DNA of 64,000 bases from Caryophanales bacterium UBA6356 (GCA_002440125.1 DJRQ01000035.1:1-64000); one strand, 5' to 3'; positions 1-9,631 are shown, counted from the first letter of the stretch. Program-made: numbers and translations. The notes: generated by a model not told the origin, from the letters alone.

Positions 1-29
1 TTGTTCCTTTTTGCAATACAATATGAGAC

Positions 30-1319
30 ATGGATTTAAAAGAATCATTGCTAAAACATTTGCCAGAAGAGGAAGTGAGAGACTTGTTGTCTTCCATCGA
101 AAACGGGAAAGTCACTCACGCCCTCCTTTTGAATACTAAAAAGATGTCCGACGAAGAGTTCCTGTCTCGTTTCCCAAAAGTTCGAAAACATCCTTTCGTG
201 GAGCATGCCTATCTTTATGAAAAAGAGGATTACGAGTTTGGGAAAAACCTTCTCTATGACGATGGCGTCTATTCTATCGAAGATCCTAGCGCCATGATGG
301 TCAATTATTTTCTCATGCCTCAAGCGGGCGATATTGTCTTAGATATTTGCGCCGCTCCGGGAGGCAAATCGATTGGAGCCTCCTTAGAAATGAACGACGA
401 AGGACTCGTCGTCGCCAACGACATCAGTTATCCGCGCGCCAAGGCGATGTCTCAAAACGTCGAAAGAATGGGACGGGGCAACATGATTGTGGCGAGCACG
501 GATTTTGTTTTCAGCCACATCCATTTCCGCGAGACTTTTGACAAAATCATACTAGATGCGCCTTGTAGCGGCAGCGCCATGATCCGAAAGAACGATAAAG
601 CGGAAAAAGATTGGCGTTTCGAAAAGGTCAAAAGTTGCGCCAAAAGGCAATTGGAGCTATTGGAATTGGCTTATGACATGCTTAAAGCGGGCGGAACCCT
701 TAGCTATAGCACCTGTTCCTTCTCTTTTGAGGAAGACGAAGCGGTTATCCTTTCTTTTAAAGATGCCCATCCAGAGATCGAAATCGTGAAATTGCCTGAG
801 GATCCCTCATTCTATCGCTTAAAGGAATTGCCTGAAGCCGTTCGCCTTCATCCCAATCGTTTTGAGGGAGAGGGCCAATTCATCGCTTTGCTAAAAAAAC
901 CAGGAACCCTTATCGCGACGCCGAAAACGATCGTCAAAAACGAGCGATACAAACAGTTTTTGGCGGACTATAACCTCCAAGACAGAAGCAATGAGATGAT
1001 GCGTTCCAAATTCTATAGCCTTAGCCAACATTTCGATATCACCCACCTTAACATCTTGCGTTATGGCGTAAAGCTCTTCGAGATGCGTCAAATTTATATA
1101 CCAGACCACCACCTTTCGCATTTTTTGGGGCCGGAGTACGGTTTTGAAATCTCCTACGATGATTGCAAAGCCTATATCCATGGCGACACTTTCCCCTGCA
1201 ACAAACCCGATGGCTTCTATATTGTTTCCTATGATAAGCAGAATCTAGGTTACGTGAAGGTTGTCCAAGGCGTCGCTAAAAACCATTATCCCAAAGGCCT
1301 AAGAAGAACCTTGGAGTAA
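30..1319 (+). CDS. RsmF/RsmB-type 16S rRNA m5C methyltransferase
   Basis: Predicted S-adenosylmethionine-dependent RNA cytosine-5 methyltransferase of the NOL1/NOP2/Sun family, acting on rRNA. The SAM-binding motif LDICAAPGGKSIG is near residue 105, the motif IV Pro-Cys is in DAPCSGSAM near 178, and the catalytic-loop Thr-Cys is in SYSTCSFSFEEDE near 230. After the catalytic domain a C-terminal part of about 150 residues looks like the RsmF-specific RNA-binding and PUA-like region, and the 429-residue length fits RsmF-like proteins of Bacillota. Only 29 bases precede the start, so the promoter and any upstream neighbour are outside the window. The gene faces the minus-strand plsC with 3 bases between the stop codons. 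Whether it targets 16S or another rRNA position cannot be told from sequence. Confidence 0.9.
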   Translation: MDLKESLLKHLPEEEVRDLLSSIENGKVTHALLLNTKKMSDEEFLSRFPKVRKHPFVEHAYLYEKEDYEFGKNLLYDDGVYSIEDPSAMMVNYFLMPQAGDIVLDICAAPGGKSIGASLEMNDEGLVVANDISYPRAKAMSQNVERMGRGNMIVASTDFVFSHIHFRETFDKIILDAPCSGSAMIRKNDKAEKDWRFEKVKSCAKRQLELLELAYDMLKAGGTLSYSTCSFSFEEDEAVILSFKDAHPEIEIVKLPEDPSFYRLKELPEAVRLHPNRFEGEGQFIALLKKPGTLIATPKTIVKNERYKQFLADYNLQDRSNEMMRSKFYSLSQHFDITHLNILRYGVKLFEMRQIYIPDHHLSHFLGPEYGFEISYDDCKAYIHGDTFPCNKPDGFYIVSYDKQNLGYVKVVQGVAKNHYPKGLRRTLE

Positions 1320-1322
1320 GGG

Positions 1323-2132
1323 CTAACGGATCTTCCCTCTTTTTAGAGGGATTTTTTGATAGCCTTTTTCGTAAAAATCGAGATCCATCTTTTTAAAGGA
1401 AAGAACTTTCTTTTCGATTTCCTTTTGCACAAAAGAAGCCACTTCTTCCGTGTTCTTCCCTTCGTAATCTTTGGGGAAAATAGGATCTAAGAAAGCGGCC
1501 TCGACGGGGATTCTCTTGTCGTTTGGCGATGGCTTTAGGACGCGAAAGGTCCCATAAAGGGCCATAGGCAATAGGACGACATTGGCGCGCATTGCGCTTT
1601 TGAAAGAGCCAGGATGGAAAGGAAGGCACGCTGAATTCTCGAAATCTTTGTTCCTCGTTCCTTCGGGGTAGATAAGATAATTGGAAAAGCCGCTTCGAAG
1701 TCTTTCTTCAAGCGTCTTCATGATGCCTAAAGAGGCCCTCAAATCGGAACGCGGCAAAAACAAGCCATCTACGGAGGCGATGGCTTTGCCGATAAATGGG
1801 AACTTCTTTGTTTCTTCTTTGGCCACGAAAGAGATGGGAGAGGTCAATAAAGAAAGGCTGAAAAGGGGGTCATAATCGCTTAGGTGGTTGGAAACAAGAA
1901 GGAAAGTGATGCCTTTTTCTTCAAGCTCGCGCACCTTGGAATAGCCTTCTATATAGGGATCGATGCGAAAATCCTTATTGAGCCTCAGAACCAAGTAGCG
2001 GAGGCGATGATATCGTTTTAGAAGCGACTTTTTGCTCGGATTTTTCGCGTCTTTGGCTATGAAAAGAAATTCGTAAAGAAGGCGAGGGCCGATTTTTAGA
2101 ACAACTCGAGGGTACTTTAGTGAAAAACTCAT
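1323..2132 (-). CDS. plsC: 1-acyl-sn-glycerol-3-phosphate acyltransferase (PlsC family)
   Basis: Predicted membrane-associated acyltransferase making phosphatidic acid from lysophosphatidic acid. The HX4D catalytic motif is seen as NHLSDYD near residue 82, and the substrate-binding motif as YPEGTRNK near 157. The 269 residues fit the family, with a basic N-terminus that may seat it at the membrane. It is the last gene of the minus-strand run coming from RNase J and ftsK. Its last codons double as a terminator for the opposing gene. A second, divergent member of the family lies at 53427-54227. Confidence 0.85.
   Translation of the reverse strand: MSFSLKYPRVVLKIGPRLLYEFLFIAKDAKNPSKKSLLKRYHRLRYLVLRLNKDFRIDPYIEGYSKVRELEEKGITFLLVSNHLSDYDPLFSLSLLTSPISFVAKEETKKFPFIGKAIASVDGLFLPRSDLRASLGIMKTLEERLRSGFSNYLIYPEGTRNKDFENSACLPFHPGSFKSAMRANVVLLPMALYGTFRVLKPSPNDKRIPVEAAFLDPIFPKDYEGKNTEEVASFVQKEIEKKVLSFKKMDLDFYEKGYQKIPLKRGKIR
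1334..1357 (+). terminator. Intrinsic terminator of the rRNA methyltransferase gene
   Basis: A 7-bp stem (TCCCTCT at 1334-1340, AGAGGGA at 1345-1351) closes a TTTT loop and is followed by six T. It lies wholly inside the last codons of the convergent plsC gene, so the same bases encode the basic C-terminus of that protein. Confidence 0.85.
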
Positions 2133-2171
2133 GCCCTCATTATATCACAATCGTTCTAAGAGACCTCTTTC

Positions 2172-2447
2172 TTATCGCGAAACGGAAGTGAAAATCTCAT
2201 GCATCTCGGCAATGACGTAAAGACCGACTTTCTCTTTCGTTTCAAGCCTTCCTTTGAGGATGATAAGAGACCCTTTTGGAGCTTTCATGAAACAGGATTC
2301 TTTGCCGCCATACGTTTTGACGGGAACCTGATCGACCTCGTATCGACCGCCGCTTGGCGTAGCCACCACACGATCGATTTCGACATACCGAATGCTCGAG
2401 CTTAAAACTTCACCCAAGCGACCGGAGAGCGCGACTTCACTAATCAT
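2172..2447 (-). CDS. Small SSB-like OB-fold protein
   Basis: A 91-residue protein resembling the OB-fold of single-stranded DNA-binding proteins: it begins with a run like ISEVALSGRLGEV and has a middle part with VDQVPVKTYGGK and SLIILKGRLE, the pattern of SSB beta strands. It lacks the long linker and acidic C-terminal tip of a normal SSB, so it is probably an accessory or PriB-like single-strand binder. A longer reading frame exists upstream to 2492, but the start at 2447 is chosen because AGAGG sits 8 nt before that ATG. It follows the pullulanase gene with a 57-base gap. The exact function is not known. Confidence 0.6.
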   Translation of the reverse strand: MISEVALSGRLGEVLSSSIRYVEIDRVVATPSGGRYEVDQVPVKTYGGKESCFMKAPKGSLIILKGRLETKEKVGLYVIAEMHEIFTSVSR

Positions 2448-2504
2448 GCAAAAACCTCTTTTCCTTTTTCGGAATATAGGGGCTAAAAACAAATCCGAAG
2501 GTGC

Positions 2505-4613
2505 TTAAGATATGGCTTTCTTAAGAGCTACGACGAGCATTGAGCATTTCGGAACAAGAACGCTCATCGCTTTGATGCCAACCGGTAGAGCGTCCCCATC
2601 CATAAGGAGTATATCTTGGTCGGCATCGAGCATGCAGGTAAACGGTTCATTCGAAGGATTGAAGAAGACATTGACTTCCATGAATTCCTCAAGATCTCCG
2701 GAAAAAGTAATACGAAGGCCGGAGGAAATGTTTTCGATCTGGGTGAATGTCTTAATTTCTTCCAAAGAAGCGTTGGATAAAAATGATAATTTCTTACGCA
2801 GCAAAATGCAATCTTTAAAATAAAGAGCCATCGAATAGCGGCTATCCAGCAAAGAATAATCGAATTCGTTAAAATCGTCGCCGGCATTGTAAGTGTTGTC
2901 TTTGCCGTATTTCGTTTGCCCAATCTCCTCGCCGGCGTGGATAAAAGGAATGCCAAAAGAGAACAAGATAGCGCCCAAAACGAGTTTCGAACGCGCTAAA
3001 AGCTCCTTTTCGTCGCTTATATTCTTCGTGTAATGCAAGTAATCGTAATATGTTTTGTTGTCGTGGCATTCGACGTAATTGAGGCTTTGGGAAGGCGAGA
3101 GGAATCTCGGATGGCTGGTGCTTGTTTGTTCGCTGCTTCCGAGATAGCAGTAGCGAAAAGCATCGCGTTCGCTTAGATCTCCCCCGAAAAAGCGCTTAGC
3201 GACCTCTCGAAAGCCATCGTTAAAAAAAGCGAAGCCAGGAAGCATTTTGGCGTTATCCATAGAAGAGAGGGCGACTTTGCTATCGCCGCCCATATTCCAC
3301 CCCTCTCCATAAACCATGAAGGAGGGATCTTGGCTTTTGCCATATTCCTCGATTTTTCGAACCGTTTCGACGTCGATTAGTCCCATTAAGTCAAAACGGA
3401 AACCATCGACCCCATAGAAATCAATCCACCACTTCGCCGCTTCGACAATCAGCTTTCGGACCATCGGCCTTTCGCTATAAAGGACATTCCCGCAACCGGA
3501 GGCATTGGAGAGTTGGCCGTTCTCCTTTTTGCGAAAATAGAAATTCGGAACGGTTTTTTCGAAAGAGGATGTTTGCCAGTCGTAAACGTGGTTAAAGACG
3601 ACGTCCATAATGAGTCGAAAACCGTTTTTATGAAGGATGTCGATCATGGCTTTCGCATCTTTGATGCGAGAGAGAGGGTCCTCTGGATGGCTGGCGTAGC
3701 TGCCTTCCGGAACAAAGTATTGCGATGGGTCGTAGCCCCAGTTATAGCCCTTTTCGGGATGAAGCTCATCGACGGTTTTGAAGTCATAAATCGGTAAAAG
3801 CTGAAGGTGGGTGAAGCCAAGCTCTTGAAAATATGCCAGGCCCGCTTTATGGCCCATCTTGGTGTGGCGATTTTCTTCTATTAAGCCTAAATATTTTCCT
3901 TTATGGATGATATTCGTATTTTGAGAAATCGTCAAATCCCTTACAGAACCCTCATAAATGATGGCTTCTGTATAGCTCTTTAAAGGCTTTAAGCCTTCTT
4001 TCCATTGAGGCAAAAGAAAATCATCTTCGCAAAGGACGACGCTTCTTTCGCCATTGGCCGTGCTCGCCTTGGCATAAGGATCGATCGTTTCGCGAAGAAC
4101 TTCCGAATTGACGACTTGGTAAACATATTGGGCATTCTTCCAATCGCCTTGCAAAAAAATGCTCCAAACACCATTTTCCTTCCGGGAGAGACAAAAAAGA
4201 GAAAAAACGTTCTCGTTTTGTTTTTCTATTTTTAGCGAAACGGAAGAGGCCAAAGGCGCATAAAGGGAAAAAAGCGTCCCATCCTTCTCATAAAGGGAGC
4301 CTAAAGCCTCGTTTTCGGCATCGAATTTCTCATCGAATCCCTCGAAGTCCGTCGCCTCGTCGACGCTTAATGGGACAAGGCCGTAATTGCTTTTTACAAA
4401 ATAGCTATGCCCGAGTTCTAAAGGCGTTTCCAAAAGCGCCTCGGCGATGGCGTTTCCTTGGCTACTTGCAAAGCGTGTGACATTAAGGTTTGTTTCCTCG
4501 CGGTGGTCTTTTATAAGAGTGGCGTAAAACCTTTCGAAAGGAAGAGATGTCAAAAAGGCGATACGAATGAGCTTAGGAGAAACAAGTTTGGCCTCAATAA
4601 AAGTATCTTTCAT
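2505..4613 (-). CDS. pulA: Type I pullulanase (GH13)
   Basis: Predicted debranching enzyme hydrolysing alpha-1,6 bonds of pullulan, glycogen or limit dextrins. The diagnostic YNWGYDP motif is followed by the GH13 regions DVVFNH, GFRFDLMG with the nucleophile Asp, YGEGW with the acid/base Glu, and VECHDN. An N-terminal beta-sandwich of about 150 residues precedes the barrel. No signal peptide is seen, so it probably acts on intracellular or imported glucans. Start 4613 is preferred to an ATG at 4631 because its ATG overlaps the acpS stop as ATGA, suggesting coupled translation. Pairing a pullulanase with acpS and ftsK is an odd mix of functions. Confidence 0.92.
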   Translation of the reverse strand: MKDTFIEAKLVSPKLIRIAFLTSLPFERFYATLIKDHREETNLNVTRFASSQGNAIAEALLETPLELGHSYFVKSNYGLVPLSVDEATDFEGFDEKFDAENEALGSLYEKDGTLFSLYAPLASSVSLKIEKQNENVFSLFCLSRKENGVWSIFLQGDWKNAQYVYQVVNSEVLRETIDPYAKASTANGERSVVLCEDDFLLPQWKEGLKPLKSYTEAIIYEGSVRDLTISQNTNIIHKGKYLGLIEENRHTKMGHKAGLAYFQELGFTHLQLLPIYDFKTVDELHPEKGYNWGYDPSQYFVPEGSYASHPEDPLSRIKDAKAMIDILHKNGFRLIMDVVFNHVYDWQTSSFEKTVPNFYFRKKENGQLSNASGCGNVLYSERPMVRKLIVEAAKWWIDFYGVDGFRFDLMGLIDVETVRKIEEYGKSQDPSFMVYGEGWNMGGDSKVALSSMDNAKMLPGFAFFNDGFREVAKRFFGGDLSERDAFRYCYLGSSEQTSTSHPRFLSPSQSLNYVECHDNKTYYDYLHYTKNISDEKELLARSKLVLGAILFSFGIPFIHAGEEIGQTKYGKDNTYNAGDDFNEFDYSLLDSRYSMALYFKDCILLRKKLSFLSNASLEEIKTFTQIENISSGLRITFSGDLEEFMEVNVFFNPSNEPFTCMLDADQDILLMDGDALPVGIKAMSVLVPKCSMLVVALKKAIS

Positions 4614-4936
4614 AGGTTTTCCAAAACACATACGGCGAAGGCATAATCGCCATCATGGCTAATCGAAACATTATAGGATTTGCCTTCAAAATAAAGGACG
4701 GGTTCACCGCTATCGAGTGGCAAAATCTCGATATTCTTCATCGAAGTGAGCCTTAAACCGCTCCCTTTCGCCTTCAAGAAGGCTTCTTTGGCGGCAAAGC
4801 GGCCGCCAAGAAATTCCCTTTTATGGAAGGCTTTGTCATAAAGAGAAAGCTCTTTATCCGAAAGAATGCCTTTGGAAAGAGCCTCTTCCCTCCCGTCAAT
4901 CCTTTTCAAATAAACAATATCACAGCCGACTTTCAT
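4610..4936 (-). CDS. acpS: Holo-[acyl-carrier-protein] synthase
   Basis: Transfers 4'-phosphopantetheine from coenzyme A to the acyl carrier protein, switching on fatty acid synthesis in the cytoplasm. The Mg-binding N-terminal MKVGCDIVYLKRID and the helix FAAKEAFLKAKGSGLR are the two family signatures. At 108 residues it is slightly shorter than usual. It starts 1 nt after the ftsK stop and its own stop overlaps the pullulanase start by four bases, so it sits in a tightly coupled unit. Confidence 0.93.
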   Translation of the reverse strand: MKVGCDIVYLKRIDGREEALSKGILSDKELSLYDKAFHKREFLGGRFAAKEAFLKAKGSGLRLTSMKNIEILPLDSGEPVLYFEGKSYNVSISHDGDYAFAVCVLENL

Positions 4937-4937
4937 A

Positions 4938-7871
4938 CTAGTTATCCTTGGCTAAGGCAACCGAACTTTTGGCATTAGGGTCGGAATGAACGAGAACCCG
5001 GAAGCCTTTGCTTGAGCCGGCTACATCGGGTGCATTGGCGACGATTCCTTCTTTTTGAAGACGGCTGATGAGTTTGCCAGCGCGTGGGAAACCAACGCCG
5101 AATTGACGTTGAATTCGCGAAATCGATGTATATTCCATTTCCATGACGCTCGATTTGACGCTTTCATAGAAGCTATCGAGGGAACGCGCAGCCGCCTCGC
5201 TTTTGCTCAAAGGCATGATCCTATCTTGGACCGTTTCCGTCACCGCTTCATGATCGACTAAATCTAAGAACATAGGGCTATAATCGGGCTCCATCTGGCT
5301 TCGAATGAAATCGCATACGGCATTTATCTCATGGCCATCGCAGAAACAGCCCTGACAACGCGTGAAACCCATTCGAGACACTTGCCCACAATCGACGAGC
5401 ATATCGCCATGTCCGATAAGCTCTTCAGCGCCACCAGACCCAAGGATAGTTTGGCTATCGATTGCGCTCGACATGCTTAGAGCAACGCGAACTAAGATGT
5501 TTGCTTTGATAGTGCCTGTAATGACTGAGACGCTAGGTCTTTGCGTGGCTATGACAAGATGAATGCCCGCGGCACGCGCTTTCTGCGCTAAGCGCACAAC
5601 CGAATCGCCGACGTTTTTGCAACAGTCGCTTAAATCGGCGTATTCGTCGATGAAGACGACAATATAAGGCATTTTCGCGTAATCGCTATCGGAGACGAAC
5701 TCATTGTTCCATTCGCCGATGTCCTTAACGCCAGCCGTCTCGAAGGCTTTGTAGCGCGTCTCCATTTCCTGAATGAGCTTATCAAGGCACACTTTCGCTT
5801 CGGAAGGCTCCTTGACGATAGGGCAAAGCAAATGGGGAAGATTTTGATATTTCGCCATTTCGACACGTTTGGGATCGATGAGGACGAGCTTAACGTCCTC
5901 TGGCCTATTGCGCATGATCAAAGACATGATAAGGCCGGTTAAGAAAACGGATTTGCCACTCCCCGTGCCCCCGGCCGTTAAGAGGTGAGGAAAATCTGCT
6001 AGATTGGCAAAAATCGGAGCATTATCGATATTGACGCCAAAAGGAACGTAAAGCCCCGTGCCAGGCTTTTGAGGAAGGGCCTTAACCATTTGTTTAAGGC
6101 TTACGGTGCTCGTGTGGTCGTTAGGAATTTCCAGACCGCTCGTATTTCTGCCACGCACGATCGTCTCAAATCGAACGCCGACGCCGTTTAAACGCACCGA
6201 AATATCATTCACGTATTTTGCCAAAGAGCCAACGGAGACGCCATCTTCCGTCCGAATGTTATAACGGGTGACGCTGGGGCCGATGGTATAGTCTTCGACA
6301 TAAGCTCCCACATGGAAGCTGCTAAAGACTTCGTTAATCGATATTTTCCGTCTTTCGCAATTGAGCTTCTCTTGTTCCGCTTCGGGGCTAGGTGGGTAAT
6401 CCTTAAGAAGATCGTAGGAAGGAAGCTTATAAGGTTTAAGCGGCTTTTTATGCGGCATGCCAAGGTTATCGAGAATCGCTTCTTTAGTGGGTTTGGCGGG
6501 AGGGGCCGTCCAATGTCCGGCCTCGCCTCCAGCTTGAACCAAAGGCGTCATGACATTTTCTTCGAGCTTCGCTTCGGGAATCGCGTTCTCGACGGGCGTC
6601 TCTTCTTTTGAACGCTCATCAATAGATGGTTCTTGAACGCTTTCAAGGGGTTCTTCTTCTCTTTCCTTTTCTTCATCTCTTCCCTTTTGTTCTTCTGGAA
6701 GCGTTTGAACATCATTCAAAGGCTTGTTTTCTTCCCCTTTCGGGCCTTCTTCGCATGGAGAAGGATCTTTCTTGACTTCTGAAGACAAGAAATTTTCGAA
6801 GGCGATAGGACTTGCGGTTTCTTTTTTCGGCTCCTCTGCCTCTTCTTCCTCTTTTCTCTCTTTAAGGGAATTCGGAACTTCTTTTGAAGAAGATTGAACA
6901 TCCGTTTCTTCGAAAGGAGAAAAGGAACTGAAAGGCGAGTCAAGAGAAGCGTCGGAATCTAAAAGATTATGGATGGGGCTTTCTTTGGAAGCACCTTCTT
7001 CCAACATGGGCTTAACGCTCGAGCTTTGAGTCTTTTCCATTTCCATATTCGAGGTGGGATCGAAAATGGCAGCCGTCAAGCCGCTTCTTTTCTTTTCTTC
7101 GGAGCGAAAGGAAGGATTCATAGGCGTAGGGACTTCTTCAGGAATGATGGGGGAAGAAAGGCGACTTTCGAGGTTAGAAACGCTCCGAGATGGCAAAGGC
7201 TTCTCTGTGGCTTCCTCCCTTTCTTCAGGCATAAACGAAAAAGGAATGTCCTCGTATGATTCTTTTTCCTTGATCTTTTCCTTTTTCGCATCAAGGATGG
7301 CTTTTTGCGACTCTTTGATTCGCTTTTGGCGCTCGGCTTTCAAAGCGATTCTATGAGCAAGGGGGCCTAAAAAAGGATCGTAAAGGAAAAGGACAACGCC
7401 GGACAGCAGGAAAACTATCGTGCAAGCTAATGGCAAAGCCAAAGAATCCTTCCCAATGGCGCCTATCAAGGAAGTGAAAGGGACGCCCCCGGCATAGAGA
7501 ATGCTATAGGCGATTTCGCTATGAGAGAGTCCTTCTTGGAAGGAGATAAAGAGAGCCGAAAGATCTTTTCCGTAGGAGAGAAAAGAGAGGGTTCCAAAAA
7601 GAAAACCAAGGCCGAAGAAAAAGAGAATCAAGCCAAAGATTTGCTTCCAAAGCAAGCGCAAGTTCTTCCCTTTAATAAGCAAAAACGCACTTAAAAGCAA
7701 AGATAAGGGAAGCAAATAATAGTATCCAGCATATCCAAAAAGCCAAATGACGCCAAAACCCAAAGGATTTAAAGAACCATATGGGGAGAGTAAAAAGAGA
7801 GTAGCGATCAAAAAAGCCATACCCCCTAAGGCTTGTTTCGTTCTTTTGATAGGAAAAAGATCGTTTTCCAT
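4938..7871 (-). CDS. ftsK: DNA translocase FtsK/SpoIIIE
   Basis: Membrane-anchored hexameric ATPase that pumps DNA through the closing septum and resolves chromosomes. The N-terminus has about four transmembrane segments (residues 15-175). A linker of roughly 300 residues (about 190-490) is rich in Glu, Lys, Ser and Pro. The motor has Walker A GGTGSGKSVF and Walker B VVFIDEYADL. A C-terminal winged-helix gamma domain begins near residue 905 (MEMEYTSISRIQRQFGVG) and should read polar DNA motifs. At 977 residues it is longer than B. subtilis SpoIIIE because of the linker. It follows RNase J after 23 bases and precedes acpS by 1 base. Confidence 0.95.
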   Translation of the reverse strand: MENDLFPIKRTKQALGGMAFLIATLFLLSPYGSLNPLGFGVIWLFGYAGYYYLLPLSLLLSAFLLIKGKNLRLLWKQIFGLILFFFGLGFLFGTLSFLSYGKDLSALFISFQEGLSHSEIAYSILYAGGVPFTSLIGAIGKDSLALPLACTIVFLLSGVVLFLYDPFLGPLAHRIALKAERQKRIKESQKAILDAKKEKIKEKESYEDIPFSFMPEEREEATEKPLPSRSVSNLESRLSSPIIPEEVPTPMNPSFRSEEKKRSGLTAAIFDPTSNMEMEKTQSSSVKPMLEEGASKESPIHNLLDSDASLDSPFSSFSPFEETDVQSSSKEVPNSLKERKEEEEAEEPKKETASPIAFENFLSSEVKKDPSPCEEGPKGEENKPLNDVQTLPEEQKGRDEEKEREEEPLESVQEPSIDERSKEETPVENAIPEAKLEENVMTPLVQAGGEAGHWTAPPAKPTKEAILDNLGMPHKKPLKPYKLPSYDLLKDYPPSPEAEQEKLNCERRKISINEVFSSFHVGAYVEDYTIGPSVTRYNIRTEDGVSVGSLAKYVNDISVRLNGVGVRFETIVRGRNTSGLEIPNDHTSTVSLKQMVKALPQKPGTGLYVPFGVNIDNAPIFANLADFPHLLTAGGTGSGKSVFLTGLIMSLIMRNRPEDVKLVLIDPKRVEMAKYQNLPHLLCPIVKEPSEAKVCLDKLIQEMETRYKAFETAGVKDIGEWNNEFVSDSDYAKMPYIVVFIDEYADLSDCCKNVGDSVVRLAQKARAAGIHLVIATQRPSVSVITGTIKANILVRVALSMSSAIDSQTILGSGGAEELIGHGDMLVDCGQVSRMGFTRCQGCFCDGHEINAVCDFIRSQMEPDYSPMFLDLVDHEAVTETVQDRIMPLSKSEAAARSLDSFYESVKSSVMEMEYTSISRIQRQFGVGFPRAGKLISRLQKEGIVANAPDVAGSSKGFRVLVHSDPNAKSSVALAKDN

Positions 7872-7894
7872 CGATAAAATCCCCTTCGTTTTAA

Positions 7895-9571
7895 TTAGAT
7901 TTCAATAATAATAGGCAATACCATCGGTTCTTTCCCCGTTTGGCGACGGATTGAATAAACGCACTTTTCATAGACCAGTTGGCGAACCGAATTGAGATTC
8001 CAAGAGACGTTTTTGTTAATCGCATCGATCAAAGTCGAAGTGAAGACTTTCGTGATTTCGCGAAGTACCGCCTCTCCATCTTTGAGGATGAATAGACCCC
8101 GCATCTGAATATCGGGTCCAGCCACGATCGCGTGGGTTTTTTTATCGAGCGTGCAAGCAAGAATAACAACGCCTTCACTCAGTTTTTGGCGATCTTGAAG
8201 GACTTGATCCCCGACGTCTCCGACGCCCGAGCCGTCGATAAGGATATCGCCATGGGGGATCGATTCGTTTAGCACATGCCCACCCGTTTGATCAAAAAGG
8301 ATGCTAAGACCGTTATCGAGCAAGAAGATATTCGTATGGTTGAGTTTGCCATGCATATTCATCGCAACTTGCGCATTCGCAAGAAGATCTTTATAGAAGC
8401 CTTTCACCGGAACGTAGTAATCGGGGTGAAGAACGCTAATCATCATCTTGAGATCTTCTTCGCTAGCATGCATCAAAAGGAACTCTTTCCGCGAAATGTT
8501 CGTCACGTGGCAACCGCTTCTAAAAAGCTCGTCCAAGGCATCGGTGGCTTCGATTTCCGTCGAATCGTCGCTTGGCGCGGCAAGAATGAAGAGGTCGCTC
8601 TCTTTTAGGCGGACATCGTGTCCATTATCGTTTTGCCCTGCGGCAAGAAGAGCGATTTTGCGATAGATCTTATCGGCGTAGCCCAAAACCAAAACAAGCA
8701 TGTCTTGCTCTCGGATGCGATTGATATCTTCGTTAGGGGCAAAATTGGCGCTCGGTATGAGAAGTTGGCCGCTTTTTTGCATATCCGAAAGGGTTTCGGC
8801 GGTATCTTTGTCATAAGGGACAATCTTTTTCCGGTTGGCGATAGCCAAAGAAATCACTTCATCGATGTTATAGGAATTCGGCGTTAAAAGAGCGATGAAG
8901 GTCCTTCCTTGGGCATCCTTGATTTTATTGGCGATAAGAGGGGAAAGCTTATAACGGGGAGCCGTATAACCGCTTTTGGAAGCGTAAAAGCTCTCGGCAA
9001 ACAAGCATAATGTCTTTTCCTCTCCGAGCTTCGAAAGGGCATTCATGTCATGAAGGTAGTTCTTATCGGCATTATTCTCGATCACGAAGTCGCTGGTGAA
9101 GATGAGGTTCCCATACTCGCTTTGGAGAGCGATGCCACTTGATAGGGCCGTATTGTGGGAGGTTTGGAAAAAAGTGATAGAGCGTCCATTGACCTTGAAT
9201 GTGGAGCTAGGCGCCACCACACGAAAATCAAAAGAAGCGCAATCGACATCGACATGCCGGCAGAAATTTTGGAACATCGCAATCGTCACGGCACTTCCGT
9301 AGATAGGCGCTGGGACATCGCGATAAAGGTAAGCCAAAGCCCCCGTTTCGTCATCGTGGCCATGAGGCAATAAATAAGCCTTTACGCGCCCTTTATTCTC
9401 TTTCAAATAAGTGAAATCCGGTATGACATAATCAACGCCCGGTTGCGTTTTATCAGGACGTCTAACGCCGCAACCAACAACGAAAATGTCATTATCGATT
9501 TCAACAACATAACAACTCTTGCCGATTTCATCCAAACCGCCAAGGGCAAAAACTCGAATTCTCTCTGCCAT
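7895..9571 (-). CDS. RNase J-family protein with altered active site (J2-like)
   Basis: A beta-CASP metallo-beta-lactamase of the RNase J family, which degrades and matures mRNA. The opening GGLDEIGKSCYVVE, the beta-CASP domain and the C-terminal part are all present, in 558 residues. The zinc-binding motif, normally HxHxDH, reads H70-G-H-D-D-E75, so the last His is Glu. The usual PxHGE reads PVKGF, and of the HxSGH motif only the second His (LMHASEED) can be matched. The His of the middle motif (TSHNTA) and the Asp of TSDF remain. Active sites weakened in this way are known in RNase J2, so this may be a partner subunit of an active RNase J1 encoded elsewhere. SD AGGAGTAGG precedes the ATG. 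Confidence 0.85.
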   Translation of the reverse strand: MAERIRVFALGGLDEIGKSCYVVEIDNDIFVVGCGVRRPDKTQPGVDYVIPDFTYLKENKGRVKAYLLPHGHDDETGALAYLYRDVPAPIYGSAVTIAMFQNFCRHVDVDCASFDFRVVAPSSTFKVNGRSITFFQTSHNTALSSGIALQSEYGNLIFTSDFVIENNADKNYLHDMNALSKLGEEKTLCLFAESFYASKSGYTAPRYKLSPLIANKIKDAQGRTFIALLTPNSYNIDEVISLAIANRKKIVPYDKDTAETLSDMQKSGQLLIPSANFAPNEDINRIREQDMLVLVLGYADKIYRKIALLAAGQNDNGHDVRLKESDLFILAAPSDDSTEIEATDALDELFRSGCHVTNISRKEFLLMHASEEDLKMMISVLHPDYYVPVKGFYKDLLANAQVAMNMHGKLNHTNIFLLDNGLSILFDQTGGHVLNESIPHGDILIDGSGVGDVGDQVLQDRQKLSEGVVILACTLDKKTHAIVAGPDIQMRGLFILKDGEAVLREITKVFTSTLIDAINKNVSWNLNSVRQLVYEKCVYSIRRQTGKEPMVLPIIIEI

Positions 9572-9592
9572 ACCTACTCCTAAAACAAAATC

Positions 9593-9598
9593 ATTATA
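9593..9598 (-). promoter_or_regulatory. -10 element of the RNase J operon
   Basis: A perfect TATAAT read on the minus strand, 21 bases before the RNase J ATG, with room for a short leader holding the SD. No good -35 hexamer is seen 16-18 bases upstream (TATAAA at best). Confidence 0.4.
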
Positions 9599-9631
9599 AT
9601 TCTCTTGCTTCTATTTTTATACGGATTGCCG

